In this document: positions 50,714-60,100 of the stretch, in pieces
How positions within the stretch are numbered: the first letter of the stretch is position 1
Layout of the letters: each line of letters begins with the position of its first letter
Source: Xenorhabdus griffiniae
Lineage (GTDB): Bacteria; Pseudomonadota; Gammaproteobacteria; Enterobacterales; Enterobacteriaceae
NCBI RefSeq assembly: GCF_015163655.1
Contig: NZ_JADEUF010000008.1
Span: 1 to 60,948 of the forward strand
Direction: 5' to 3'
Length of the DNA stretch: 60,948 bases
Notes under the pieces: generated by a model
What the model was told of the DNA's origin: nothing
Seen by the model: only the letters and a program-made list of their open reading frames with translations
The model's database searches: none
Made by a program: the position numbers and the translations under genes

Positions 50714-53080
50714 GTGTCAGAGAAAGAAAAAAAGCCCCTCACAATATTGCAGGAAGGAAAGACGCGATTAGAACAGGGACAGGAAGCAATAACCAAACAG
50801 GCTAAAACGCTGTTAGCGGATGCGAGCGGTAACGCCAGCGATCTCCTCCGTTCCGTAACAGGAATAACTGGCAAAGTTGGATTACCGGATGGGGCGAGCA
50901 AAGCTGCCGCTGTGCGCGATTCTGTGAGTGGAATTGCCAGCAAGGTCGGATTGACGGGCGGAACGGGCAAAGCACTTGGCGGTCTCAGTACCGGCAGCCT
51001 GATCAGTGGTGGGGGTTTTGCCGGCGGGGCCAGCAAAGCACTCGGTGGTTTCAGTACCGGCAGCCTGACCAGCGGCGGTGGTTTTGCCGGCGGGGCCAGT
51101 AAGGCACTTGGCGCGCCGGGGTTGGCCGCTAAAGCAGCTGCGGGTAATCTGGGGGCAGGAAAGATCCTGCAACAACTGGGCCAGAAACTGGGGCTGGGCG
51201 GTGGCGGGGCCGACCCTAGCGGCCTGCTGTTTACCCTGACTGCGGGCACCTTGCCGGCACAGACCTTTGTCGTCACCGACTTCAGCCTGACCGAACACTT
51301 TTCACACCCCTTTACCCTGGAAGTGGGGCTGGCCAGTGCTGACGCCGCCATTGATTTTCCACTGGTGCTGGATCGCACGGCAACACTCACTATCCTGCTC
51401 AATGGTGTTGAACAACGCAGCATCACCGGCATCGTCACCCGCTTTGAGCAGGGCAACACTGGCTTACACCAGACCACCTACCGGATGAGCATCCGCCCCG
51501 ACCTGTGGCGCACTACCCTGCGGCAGAACTCGCGCATTTTCCAGCAACTCAATATTGCCGGCATTATTACCAAAATCCTCAAGGAGCACAGCATCCGCGA
51601 CGTGGTATTCAACCTGCGCCACCCACACCCAGAGCGCGAATTCTGCGTGCAATATCAGGAAAGTGACTTCAATTTCCTGCAACGGCTGACCGCAGAAGAA
51701 GGTATTTTCTACTTCTTCGAATGCAGCAACGGGCGTAATACGCTGGTGTTCGCCGATGACTGCGGCTCGGTACAGCCGGGTATACGCTTGCCTTATCAAC
51801 CCGGTGAAAGCAGTACGCTGGGGGAACCGGCGGTCAGCAGCCTGACCCATAGCGCACAGGTGCGCCCGGCTCAGGTGCAGCTTAAGGACTACACCTTCAA
51901 GAATCCCGCCTGGCCGGCAGAATTTCACCAAAAAATACGGGACGAAAACCTGCAACAGCTGTACTACGAACACTACGATTATCCGGGCCGCTTCAAAGAC
52001 GAGGCGCACGGCAAGGCATTCACCCGCTACCGACTGGAGGCACTACGCAGCGACGCCGTGACCGGAGAAGGTCATGGCAATGCGATTGCCCTGCAACCCG
52101 GTAAATTGTTCATGCTCGATAACCATCCCCGGGAAGACCTGAACCAGTCATGGCAAACCATCTCCACCCGCCACAGCGGCAGCCAGCCGCAGGCACTGGA
52201 AACCGTCAGTTCAGGTTCTGGCACCACGCTAAACAGCCATTTCTACTTCATCCGCCAGAACCAGAACTGGCGCCCGGCACCGTTACCCAAACCGGTGATT
52301 GATGGCCCGCAAATTGCCAAAGTAGTCGGCCCGGCTGGGGAAGAAATCTTCTGTGACCAGTACGGCCGCGTGCGTCTGCAATTCCCGTGGGATCGTTACG
52401 GCAAGAGCGATGACCAAAGCTCCTGCTGGATACGTGTCAGCCAGCCGTGGGCCGGTCAGGGCTGGGGCATGCTGGCCATTCCGCGTATCGGCCAGGAAGT
52501 GGTGGTGGATTTTCTGCACGGCGATCCGGATCAGCCCATCATCACCGGCCGCACCTACCATGCCAGCAACCTCCCGCCGGGCGCACTGCCGGGCAGCAAA
52601 ACCCAGATGGCCTTCCGCTCCAAAACCCACAAAGGCGAGGGTTACAATGAGCTGCTGTTTGAGGATGCGAAAGGCAGTGAACGGCTGGCATTGCACGCCC
52701 AGAAGGACATGTACACCAAGGTACTCAACAACCGCGATACCCATGTACTCGCCAACCACACCGAAACCGTGGAGAAAAACCAGGCCATTAAGGTCAATGA
52801 GAATAAAGAAGAAACTGTCACCCTTAACAGCGCAGAAATCGTGGGCGAGGTACGCAAACTCACCACCGGCAAGGATTACATTATCACGGTCGGGACGCAC
52901 AAGCAGGTTAACGTCGGCAATACCCTTGCCATCACGGCCGGGGAGGTGATTGAGCTGCGCTGCGGCGCGAGTGTCCTGCGCATGGACAGTACCGGCAAAA
53001 TCACGATACAGGGCAGTGAGTTCAAATTTGACGCCAGCGGCGCGGTACAAATCACCGGTAAAGATATCGATCTGAACTAA
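50714..53080 (+). CDS. vgrG: Type VI secretion spike protein VgrG with an unusual N-terminal extension
   Basis: The trimeric spike at the tip of the type VI secretion tube. About 788 residues from the GTG at 50714, with AGGGAG seven bases upstream; in-frame ATGs at 50627 and 50693 are alternatives. The usual VgrG starts at about residue 171 (LLFTLTAGTLPAQTFVV). The gp27-like part has FHQKIRDENLQQLYYEHYDYPGR split by the usual spacing, the gp5 OB fold has DQYGRVRLQFPWDRYG, and a beta-helix follows to GKDIDLN. Residues 1-170 are an added Gly/Ala/Ser-rich region with tandem repeats. DUF2169, PAAR-like and rhs genes follow, so it probably carries the Rhs effector. G+C is much higher than in the backbone genes. 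Confidence 0.93.
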   Translation: MSEKEKKPLTILQEGKTRLEQGQEAITKQAKTLLADASGNASDLLRSVTGITGKVGLPDGASKAAAVRDSVSGIASKVGLTGGTGKALGGLSTGSLISGGGFAGGASKALGGFSTGSLTSGGGFAGGASKALGAPGLAAKAAAGNLGAGKILQQLGQKLGLGGGGADPSGLLFTLTAGTLPAQTFVVTDFSLTEHFSHPFTLEVGLASADAAIDFPLVLDRTATLTILLNGVEQRSITGIVTRFEQGNTGLHQTTYRMSIRPDLWRTTLRQNSRIFQQLNIAGIITKILKEHSIRDVVFNLRHPHPEREFCVQYQESDFNFLQRLTAEEGIFYFFECSNGRNTLVFADDCGSVQPGIRLPYQPGESSTLGEPAVSSLTHSAQVRPAQVQLKDYTFKNPAWPAEFHQKIRDENLQQLYYEHYDYPGRFKDEAHGKAFTRYRLEALRSDAVTGEGHGNAIALQPGKLFMLDNHPREDLNQSWQTISTRHSGSQPQALETVSSGSGTTLNSHFYFIRQNQNWRPAPLPKPVIDGPQIAKVVGPAGEEIFCDQYGRVRLQFPWDRYGKSDDQSSCWIRVSQPWAGQGWGMLAIPRIGQEVVVDFLHGDPDQPIITGRTYHASNLPPGALPGSKTQMAFRSKTHKGEGYNELLFEDAKGSERLALHAQKDMYTKVLNNRDTHVLANHTETVEKNQAIKVNENKEETVTLNSAEIVGEVRKLTTGKDYIITVGTHKQVNVGNTLAITAGEVIELRCGASVLRMDSTGKITIQGSEFKFDASGAVQITGKDIDLN
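50969..51100 (+). repeat. Two tandem 66-bp repeats inside vgrG
   Basis: Two direct 66-bp units (50969-51034 and 51035-51100) encode the 22-residue pattern KALGG(L/F)STGSL(I/T)SGGG followed by FAGGAS. A third, partial unit starts at 51101. A weaker 25-residue repeat (GITGKVGLPDGASKA / GIASKVGLTGGTGKA) precedes them. Confidence 0.9.
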
Positions 53081-53094
53081 AAGGACACCCTGAG

Positions 53095-54312
53095 ATGGAA
53101 TTTCGTAACCTGACCCCGTTTGCGGTCATGAACTATTCGATGCTCGATGTAGAGGATGTGGAGCACCATGTGGTAGTAATGAAGACCGGCTACCAGTGGC
53201 AGCACACCGATCACGGACACTACACCGCTGAGCTGCTGCCGTCTCCGCCCCTGTGCCTGCAGGACGAGTATTTCGGCAGCCTGAACCGCTCGTCTGTGAA
53301 ACAAGAAAGTGATTTAGCCCCGTTCAAGCCACATTGTGACATTATCCTCACCGGCACCGCCCATGCACCGAACAGTATCCCGTGCCCGGAATGGCCGGTC
53401 AGCCTGCGCCTGACGGATGCGCAAGGCCATGTGCTGCTCGACAAAACTCTGCTGGTGTGCGGCGAACGGGAATTTATCCGCCGGGATAACGGTGAGTGGC
53501 AACTGACTGCGCCCGCACCTTGCCGCCATCTCCCGCTCGATTACCGCTACGCCTTTGGCGGGGAGTGCAAAATTTCAGCCGATGAAACCGCTGCTCAGCA
53601 CCTGCACGAAGCCGAACGGCTGACACCGGAGCAACGCCGCCAGCACCCGGACGGGGAGGCTAATGCCCCGCTGGCTCACGCTGTCTGTGAGCAAAATCCA
53701 CTCGGGCGGGGCTTTATCACCCCGTGGTATGCCCGGGTCCACGCCATCACCCGCTGGCCGGCACCGCGCCTCACCCAGCCAAACGCTCCGTTCACAGCGG
53801 CACACTTTGCCGCCCTGCTCGCGGGCACTCTGCCGGCTGATGCTCCCTCTGCGCAGCCACAAGGCATGGGCTTTATCGGGCGACCATGGTTGCCCCGCCG
53901 CACCCTGGCGGGCACTTACGATGATGAATGGCTGGCACATCGCCATCCTTACCTGCCGAACGATTTTGATTTCGGCTACTGGAACGGAGCACCGGTGGAT
54001 CAGCAGATTGACTGGCCCGCACCCGGCCTGACGATCCACCTGAGCGGCATACTGCCACAGCACGCGACCCTGCCATTACCCACGCACCGCCCTTTCCTGC
54101 TGCTGCGGATGCACAACGGCGTGTTACTGCCCGTGCCGATGCGCCTCGATACCCTGCTGATTGACAGCGATACGATGACCGTCCACCTGACCCATCGGCT
54201 GCACTTCGGCACTGACCTGCCGGTACGGGTAGCGGAAGCCCGCTTTGAAATGACCCCGGATGCGCCGTTACTGAAACTGGCGCCACGGGAAGAGGAAAAA
54301 TTTGATGGCTGA
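53095..54312 (+). CDS. DUF2169-family type VI effector adaptor
   Basis: A 405-residue protein of the DUF2169 family, whose members act as chaperone/adaptors loading PAAR-Rhs effectors onto VgrG. Features are the start MEFRNLTPFAVMNYSMLDVE, LRLTDAQGHVLLDKTLLV, LDYRYAFGGECK, NPLGRGFITPWY and GFIGRPWLPRRTLAGTYDDEW. It is 14 bases after vgrG and overlaps the PAAR gene by eight bases. High G+C like its neighbours. Its role here is inferred from family and gene order. Confidence 0.9.
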   Translation: MEFRNLTPFAVMNYSMLDVEDVEHHVVVMKTGYQWQHTDHGHYTAELLPSPPLCLQDEYFGSLNRSSVKQESDLAPFKPHCDIILTGTAHAPNSIPCPEWPVSLRLTDAQGHVLLDKTLLVCGEREFIRRDNGEWQLTAPAPCRHLPLDYRYAFGGECKISADETAAQHLHEAERLTPEQRRQHPDGEANAPLAHAVCEQNPLGRGFITPWYARVHAITRWPAPRLTQPNAPFTAAHFAALLAGTLPADAPSAQPQGMGFIGRPWLPRRTLAGTYDDEWLAHRHPYLPNDFDFGYWNGAPVDQQIDWPAPGLTIHLSGILPQHATLPLPTHRPFLLLRMHNGVLLPVPMRLDTLLIDSDTMTVHLTHRLHFGTDLPVRVAEARFEMTPDAPLLKLAPREEEKFDG

Positions 54313-54661
54313 TAACTACATGGCCCGTACTGCGGGCACCTGGATGATTGTCGGCATGCTGCCGGATGTGTGCAAAACCCCGATGGGTGCTTCTACGCCG
54401 CCTATCCCCTACCCAGTCGTAGCGAAACTGGCCGACAGCTCAGCCCCGGAGAAAACCGTGCGCGCCAATGGCAACCCCGTGGTGGTGTTTGCCCACAGTT
54501 TTGTTCCCACCACCCTGGGTGACCAGCCCGGCGTGGCCAATGGCGTCAAAAGCGGCACCGTGGGCGGTAAGTGCCATCCACAGGAGCATACTAAAACGGT
54601 ACGAGCCGGCAACAAACTGGTGTTGCGCCACGGGGATAAATTTTGGATGAACGGGGCATAA
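54305..54661 (+). CDS. PAAR-like (DUF4150) spike-tip protein
   Basis: A 118-residue protein that probably caps the VgrG spike. The PAAR-like features are CKTPMGASTPPIPYPVVAKL, HSFVPTTLGDQPGVANGVKS and a C-terminal RAGNKLVLRHGDKFWMNG. Potential zinc ligands are the spaced His and Cys residues (GKCHPQEH). The ATG at 54305 follows GAGG and overlaps the DUF2169 stop. The rhs gene starts 11 bases later. Because PAAR is a separate gene, the Rhs protein does not need its own. Confidence 0.9.
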   Translation: MADNYMARTAGTWMIVGMLPDVCKTPMGASTPPIPYPVVAKLADSSAPEKTVRANGNPVVVFAHSFVPTTLGDQPGVANGVKSGTVGGKCHPQEHTKTVRAGNKLVLRHGDKFWMNGA

Positions 54662-54672
54662 GGAAGGAAACT

Positions 54673-57600
54673 ATGACAGAAAACAACGGAGCCAGTGCAG
54701 ATACTCAGGCAGAAGAATCGACCAGCCCGAAAGCGCCTGATATCCCTATTGAACCGCTCAAACCAAACTCCCCGTTACCACAAAAGGTACGGGATGACAG
54801 CCCGACAGGGGAAGGCAATACCATCGGTAAAATTGTCGGTCAGGCACCACAGGCAGGCAATCCGCCGCATGAAGCTAATGCGGTAATACTACCGGAAACC
54901 AAAGAAGAAAAAGGGCTTTGGTCGCAGATAAGAGATTACTTTGACACGGGTATGATAAATTCTGTGAATGCCGATGCAGAAGAACGCGCCGCTATATTAG
55001 CTATGACCGGTCAGACAAAAGCCGCAGAAAACTTACAGGCTGTGACAGAGAACGCCCGGCAGAATGCTGATAAATTTCGTGCGACGGATATGGCTATTGG
55101 CGCAGCGAAACGTGTCAATAACATGGCTGTCGATGCCGCAGAAGCGGTAACAAAACTCCAGGGGAATGCCTCTGCACTGGAAGCACAGGCTCGTGCGGCT
55201 GAACTGGAAGCTCTGGGACAAAAACGCGCGACCGAAGGTTTACGTAACACGAGTGTTGCCATCGCCCAAAATACTCAAGAATTTAATCTGGATGCCAAAC
55301 GAAAGCGTTTTGATAATCCGATGCAGGAAGGCGGAGCAATGGCAGTAGATACCGGTATGACGGTATCTTTAGCAGGCGAAATACCCAATATACTTAAAAG
55401 CATTAGCTCCTTTTTTACCCTCGGCAAAACGGCCGCTAAGGAGGTTGCCAAACAAGAAGTCAAAGGAGTCGCGAAAGCGAAAACTCAGGCAGCAGGAAAA
55501 ACTAAAGATGGGAGCGGGGCTCGCATTAAGAGGGAGTCGAAAACAGACGCTAAAACTATCGATAAACCGGAAAACCACGCCCCGGATCAGGCCAAAAATA
55601 CGTCCAGCGACAAACAAGGCAATAACCCGGAAAAAACCACGGGGGGCGGTGACCCGGTTGATATGGCCACCGGTGACTTCCTGCAGGTCTGGCCGGTCAT
55701 GGCTATCCCCGGCTTGTTGCCCCTCACCCTGACCCGTACCTACCGCTCTACCGCCAATCCTCAGGGGCTATTCGGCCCCAAATGGGCCGATGACTGGTCG
55801 CGCCAACTGGTGCTGAGTGGTGGCAAGGTACTTTACACGGATGCCGCCGGCGTGGTCTACGACTACCCCACGCCGGACAACACCGTCTCGTCCCGAAACA
55901 AGCACCTGCCCCACTGCCTGCTGACCGGCGAACGGGACGGCGCACTGAGCCTGACCGACAACCAAACCCAGCTCACCCATCATTTCAACGCCATGACGGG
56001 CAATATCCGCCGTTTGTCTGCCATAACAGATCGTCGTCAGAACACGATTCATTTTCATTACAACAAACAGGGTCATCTGGCGGAAATTGTGCGCAATGAC
56101 GGCATCCGGCTGGTACTGGACTATCAGGACGGGCAACTGCAAGCGATTGATCTGATTGATGGTGACCACCAACAGCGCTGGGTCACCTGCGGCTATGATG
56201 CACACGGCTATCTGGCAGAGTGCAATGCCTTCCAGCACAACCACCTGTGGCATGAATACAACGCACAGGGCTGGATGACCCGCTGGCACGACACCGACCA
56301 GACCGACCTGTCGGTGACCTACGATGAGCGTGGACGCGTGCTCAGCACTACCTCGTCCAGTGGTTACTGGTGTGACCGTTTTCGCTATGAAGAGGGCACC
56401 CGCACCACCATCTATCTGGATGCGGAAGGCGGCGAAAGCCGGTTCATCTATAACCCGGACGGGCAGGTTATCCGGGAGATTGACCCGCTGGGACGCGTCA
56501 CCCGCCGCCAGTGGCAAAACAGCCAGAAAATATGGGAAGAAGATCCCGCCGGCCATGTCACTACCTTTGCTTACAATCCCGACGGCGCCCTGACCGAAAT
56601 CGTCCTGCCTACCGGCGACGCCTTTTACTATGGCTATGATGCCCGCGGCCAGTTGATTGAAAGCGTGCTGCCCGGGGGAGAGCGCTGGCGGTATCACTAT
56701 GATGAGCAAGGTAACCTCACCGAGCTGACCAACCCGCTGGGGCACAAGGAGGCGTACCACTACGGCGCCCACGGTGAACTGCGCCGGCGCCTCCTCCCCG
56801 ATGGCTGCGAGTGGCACTATACCTACGACAGGCAACTACGCCTGGCCAACATCATGGCCCCGGATGGTGAAAATACCGGGCTGGAGCTGGATACACTGGG
56901 GCGGCTGCGCGGCGTCACCGATGCCCTCAAACAGCAGACCCGCTACCGCTACAGCGCCGACCACGCAGGTCTCAATGGTAGCCTGACCGAAATCACCCTG
57001 CCCGATGGCACCGCGCAACAACTGGCCTATGACAGTGAACGGCGCGTGGCGGCCACCACTGACGGCGAAGGCCGTACCACACGTTATCAATACGGTGCGT
57101 TTGATTTGCTGACACAGGTGACCCGGCCTGATGGCACCACGCTGCGCTTTGGCTACGACCGCCTGACCCGCTTGAAGTCAGTCACGGGCTCCACCGGCGA
57201 AACTTACCATTATGAGCGGGATACCGCGGGGCAGATTATCCGCGAAACCGATTTTACCGGGCGTACCCTTGAATATCAGTACGATAAACTGGGGCGTCGT
57301 ACCCAGGTACAATACCCCGATGGGCAGCAACTCCGCTGGCACTATTCCGCGGCGGGATTGCTGGTCAGACAGGAAAGCTGGCAGCCAGAAGAAAATCAGT
57401 GGGTACTGAAAGCCACCACCACGTACGAATACAACCAACGCCATCAGTTGGTGAAAGCCACCAATGCCGATGCCGTGGTGGAATATGAGTATGACAAGAC
57501 CACGGGCCTGCCGATTTGTGAGCGTATCAACGGGCGGGAAATCACCCGCGAATGGGATAGTCTGACCGGGCGGCTGATCAGTGAAAACCTGGATGGCCAC

Positions 57601-59250
57601 ACCCTGCACTTTGGCTATCACCCGTTATCAGGCGCGCTGAATCATTTTCAGTTGAATCAGCATACCCCACTGATACTCCGGCATGATGCACTGGGGCGGG
57701 AAACGGTGCGCGAAAGTGCCAACGGCTTCATTCTTGCCAGCCGTTACACCGCAACGGGTTTACTGGCCCATCAGTCAGCCGGGCGGGACAGCGCCTTTTT
57801 CCAAGAGGCGCTGTCACAAAACGATCCGCATTTTCCTCCCCAGGCGACCGCTGTCAACCGGAGCTGGCAATATGACCGGGCGCATAATGTCCGGGTTATT
57901 GACGATAATTGGGGGCAAACCCGCTACCGTTATAATACCAACGACCAGATAGTACACACGCTGTTCGCGGGGTTGCGCCCCCATGAAGAGCAATTCAGTT
58001 ACGATGCCAACGGCAACCTGCGCCAACATTTGCCTGTTGATGCGCAGGGCGCGATGGTACAGTTCACGCAGCGCCAGCAGGCCGGCCGGGTGGTGCAACG
58101 TGGGGATTCGCGTTATCACTATGATGATAACGGCAGACTGATCGAAAAAATCGCGCAGTATGACGGCTTCCGCCCCCAGGTCTGGCGTTACCGCTGGGAT
58201 ACCCAAAACCAGCTTACCCACTTAGAAACCCCGGATGGCTCACGCTGGCAGTATTGCTACGACCCTTTTGGTAGGCGAATTCGCAAAATCAAAGAACGCG
58301 ATGGCAAACTGACCGCCGCTAATTTGCAACTGTGGCTGGCGGGCAAGCCGGATTTGCCGGATAATCCCAAGGCACTCGGCGGCTATGATTACCTGTGGAG
58401 CGGTGACCAGCTGATTGAGGAAGTGCCATTTCAGCGTGACGGCACCCGGCTGGAAGCGCGCCGCGTCCGTTGGTTATATGAACCGGGCAGCCTGACACCA
58501 GCGGCCCGTTTTGAGCGGGGCAAACTGCACTACGCCATCAGCGATCACCAGGGCACCGTGCGGGAACTGTTGGATGAACAAGGCGAACTGATCTGGGGCC
58601 AGCATCTGACCACTTGGGGCCACGCGGAAAAACGCGGCGGCGTGCCGTCCCATCACCCGGATTACCATGTTCAGTGTAATTTCCGGTTTATGGGGCAGTA
58701 CGAGGATGAAGAAAGTGGGTTATACTATAACCGCTTTCGGTATTACTCGCCGGAGACGGGGCAGTATATATCGAGTGACCCCATTGGGCTGGCGGGCGGG
58801 TTTAATCCTTATGGGTATGTGAATAACCCCGTAGGTTCAGTTGATCCATTAGGATTAGCAGGAAAGGATTGCCCAGATATAAAACCAAATCCTTTTGATA
58901 ATGCTAACTTCCCTGATCAACAAAGGTTAACTCAACATTTTGAAAAGCATGGTCATGAATTTAGAGCTACTTCTGAGGCTGAATACTTACAAATTGGCCG
59001 AGATGTAATGAAGAATGGCCACAAAATTGAATATTATTATAAGCCGTTAGATCAACATCGTATTGGGTATGTTATGTATATGAGAAATACTAAAAAAGGG
59101 GATACTCAAATGGCATTCGTTGGCGTTAATCCTCAAGGTCAAATAGCGACAATCCATACTAAGAGTGGCAAAGATATTTGGAAATTACTTAACGGTGATA
59201 AAAATAACAAAGTTATTAATTTAGTTCCAAGGGATATCAACGGCTTATAA
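54673..59250 (+). CDS. Rhs-repeat type VI effector with a C-terminal toxin tip
   Basis: A 1525-residue polymorphic toxin. The ATG at 54673 follows AAGGAAGG. Residues 1-320 are a low-complexity, alanine- and lysine-rich N-terminal region. From about 323, GGGDPVDMATGDFLQVWPV begins the DUF6531 entry to the Rhs shell. Dozens of YD/RHS repeats follow (for example YNPDGQVIREIDPLGRVTR). The shell ends RYYSPETGQYISSDPIGLAG then VDPLGLAG (residues 1390-1397), the usual self-cleavage point. The last 128 residues are the toxin, with RLTQHFEKHGHEFRATSEAE and IGYVMYMRNTKKG. G+C falls sharply from the core into this tip. The immunity gene lies two bases downstream. Toxin activity is inferred. Confidence 0.93.
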   Translation: MTENNGASADTQAEESTSPKAPDIPIEPLKPNSPLPQKVRDDSPTGEGNTIGKIVGQAPQAGNPPHEANAVILPETKEEKGLWSQIRDYFDTGMINSVNADAEERAAILAMTGQTKAAENLQAVTENARQNADKFRATDMAIGAAKRVNNMAVDAAEAVTKLQGNASALEAQARAAELEALGQKRATEGLRNTSVAIAQNTQEFNLDAKRKRFDNPMQEGGAMAVDTGMTVSLAGEIPNILKSISSFFTLGKTAAKEVAKQEVKGVAKAKTQAAGKTKDGSGARIKRESKTDAKTIDKPENHAPDQAKNTSSDKQGNNPEKTTGGGDPVDMATGDFLQVWPVMAIPGLLPLTLTRTYRSTANPQGLFGPKWADDWSRQLVLSGGKVLYTDAAGVVYDYPTPDNTVSSRNKHLPHCLLTGERDGALSLTDNQTQLTHHFNAMTGNIRRLSAITDRRQNTIHFHYNKQGHLAEIVRNDGIRLVLDYQDGQLQAIDLIDGDHQQRWVTCGYDAHGYLAECNAFQHNHLWHEYNAQGWMTRWHDTDQTDLSVTYDERGRVLSTTSSSGYWCDRFRYEEGTRTTIYLDAEGGESRFIYNPDGQVIREIDPLGRVTRRQWQNSQKIWEEDPAGHVTTFAYNPDGALTEIVLPTGDAFYYGYDARGQLIESVLPGGERWRYHYDEQGNLTELTNPLGHKEAYHYGAHGELRRRLLPDGCEWHYTYDRQLRLANIMAPDGENTGLELDTLGRLRGVTDALKQQTRYRYSADHAGLNGSLTEITLPDGTAQQLAYDSERRVAATTDGEGRTTRYQYGAFDLLTQVTRPDGTTLRFGYDRLTRLKSVTGSTGETYHYERDTAGQIIRETDFTGRTLEYQYDKLGRRTQVQYPDGQQLRWHYSAAGLLVRQESWQPEENQWVLKATTTYEYNQRHQLVKATNADAVVEYEYDKTTGLPICERINGREITREWDSLTGRLISENLDGHTLHFGYHPLSGALNHFQLNQHTPLILRHDALGRETVRESANGFILASRYTATGLLAHQSAGRDSAFFQEALSQNDPHFPPQATAVNRSWQYDRAHNVRVIDDNWGQTRYRYNTNDQIVHTLFAGLRPHEEQFSYDANGNLRQHLPVDAQGAMVQFTQRQQAGRVVQRGDSRYHYDDNGRLIEKIAQYDGFRPQVWRYRWDTQNQLTHLETPDGSRWQYCYDPFGRRIRKIKERDGKLTAANLQLWLAGKPDLPDNPKALGGYDYLWSGDQLIEEVPFQRDGTRLEARRVRWLYEPGSLTPAARFERGKLHYAISDHQGTVRELLDEQGELIWGQHLTTWGHAEKRGGVPSHHPDYHVQCNFRFMGQYEDEESGLYYNRFRYYSPETGQYISSDPIGLAGGFNPYGYVNNPVGSVDPLGLAGKDCPDIKPNPFDNANFPDQQRLTQHFEKHGHEFRATSEAEYLQIGRDVMKNGHKIEYYYKPLDQHRIGYVMYMRNTKKGDTQMAFVGVNPQGQIATIHTKSGKDIWKLLNGDKNNKVINLVPRDINGL

Positions 59251-59252
59251 TC

Positions 59253-59624
59253 ATGAAATATTATGCGAAAATTATTTCTTTGAATGAAAATATTGAAGAA
59301 GAAGTTACTTTATCATTTGGAGAGCATGAAATATGCTGTTTTATCAATGACTTTCCAAAATCTTTACAAGTTGGTGATGCTCACTTAGTTGAGCTTGGAT
59401 TGATGTTTTTAGATGATGTAAAAATTGAACCATCCAAGGACAAAAATACGTCATTAAAACAGCAAGGAAATACATTCTCTTATGAAATGAATGGTTATTT
59501 GGTAGAAGACAAACTATTTTTATCTAATTTAGTATTTCAAGATGAATTATTGTATGAATATTCATATTTAGAAAATGAATATGTCAAAATTTATCCAGAT
59601 AGAATTACTGTTTCTTTCCTTTAA
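59253..59624 (+). CDS. Putative immunity protein for the Rhs toxin
   Basis: A 123-residue acidic, A+T-rich gene starting two bases after the rhs stop. The protein begins MKYYAKIISLNENIEEEV and ends ITVSFL, with no signal peptide or membrane segment, so it should act in the cytoplasm. I recognise no family. Position, size and acidity are those of the cognate immunity protein of a cytoplasmic Rhs toxin. That role is inferred from context only. Confidence 0.75.
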   Translation: MKYYAKIISLNENIEEEVTLSFGEHEICCFINDFPKSLQVGDAHLVELGLMFLDDVKIEPSKDKNTSLKQQGNTFSYEMNGYLVEDKLFLSNLVFQDELLYEYSYLENEYVKIYPDRITVSFL

Positions 59625-59644
59625 TTAGCTCTTTTTTCTCTTCA

Positions 59645-59678
59645 AAAGCCGAAAAGATCCCCATGATCTTCCGGCTTT
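59645..59678. terminator. Terminator after the immunity gene
   Basis: AAAGCCG/CGGCTTT and inner AAGATC/GATCTT form a two-part stem around CCCAT (59645-59678), followed by CTTACTTTT. It also lies 15 bases beyond the end of the SymE-like gene on the other strand. Confidence 0.8.
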
Positions 59679-59692
59679 CTTACTTTTAAGAA

Positions 59693-60019
59693 TCAATCAC
59701 TCCCTGCCCTTAGTGGCTTGTGTAGTTGCCAAACAGTTCCCGCATCTTCAGCTTGGTCTTGCTGGCGCTGGTACTGTTGCTTGATGGTGTGGGTGTCGTC
59801 GTTGTCAGGAATGAGCACCAGACAGCCGTCCAGTATCTTTACGGTCAGGGTGCAACCTTTATCAAACCCCGCCGCTTTAAGCCATTGGCCTTTAAGATGG
59901 ATTGCAGGCGGTGCGGCTTCCTTGTCATTTTGCGGCACGTATCCCACGGTGTAATAACGTTCTGTTTTCATGACTTTATTTACCGCGCGGTTTTGCTTAG
60001 AATGCGCCTTAGCCATCAT
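59693..60019 (-). CDS. SymE-family type I toxin-like protein
   Basis: A 108-residue protein with the SymE core: ERYYTVGYVPQNDKEAAPPA, then IHLKGQWLKAAGFDKGCTLT and VKILDGCLVLIPD, matching E. coli SymE in the same order. SymE is an SOS-induced RNA-cleaving or nucleoid-condensing protein controlled by the antisense RNA SymR. Paralogues commonly sit downstream of rhs loci. I see no LexA site and cannot see an antisense promoter, so regulation is unclear. Confidence 0.85.
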   Translation of the reverse strand: MMAKAHSKQNRAVNKVMKTERYYTVGYVPQNDKEAAPPAIHLKGQWLKAAGFDKGCTLTVKILDGCLVLIPDNDDTHTIKQQYQRQQDQAEDAGTVWQLHKPLRAGSD

Positions 60020-60100
60020 TCAACTCCTCAATAGTTGGTTGTGGTGAGCAACTTCGGCGTGTTGCAAGCGCGCCGGAGCTGCGTTAAAAATGCTTTCTCT

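Noticed and set aside
50969-51100. Tandem 66-bp repeats as a CRISPR-like array
   Set aside because: The units are contiguous, in frame and coding, with no spacers. I saw no CRISPR array, rRNA or tRNA gene in the window.
50584-51477. 297-codon minus-strand frame opposite the vgrG extension
   Set aside because: It is proline/serine-rich and mirrors the Gly/Ala repeats of the sense strand; it is a shadow of the repeats.
55768-56835. 355-codon minus-strand frame inside rhs
   Set aside because: Long open antisense frames are expected in G+C-rich, repeat-containing rhs genes; there is no start signal or domain.
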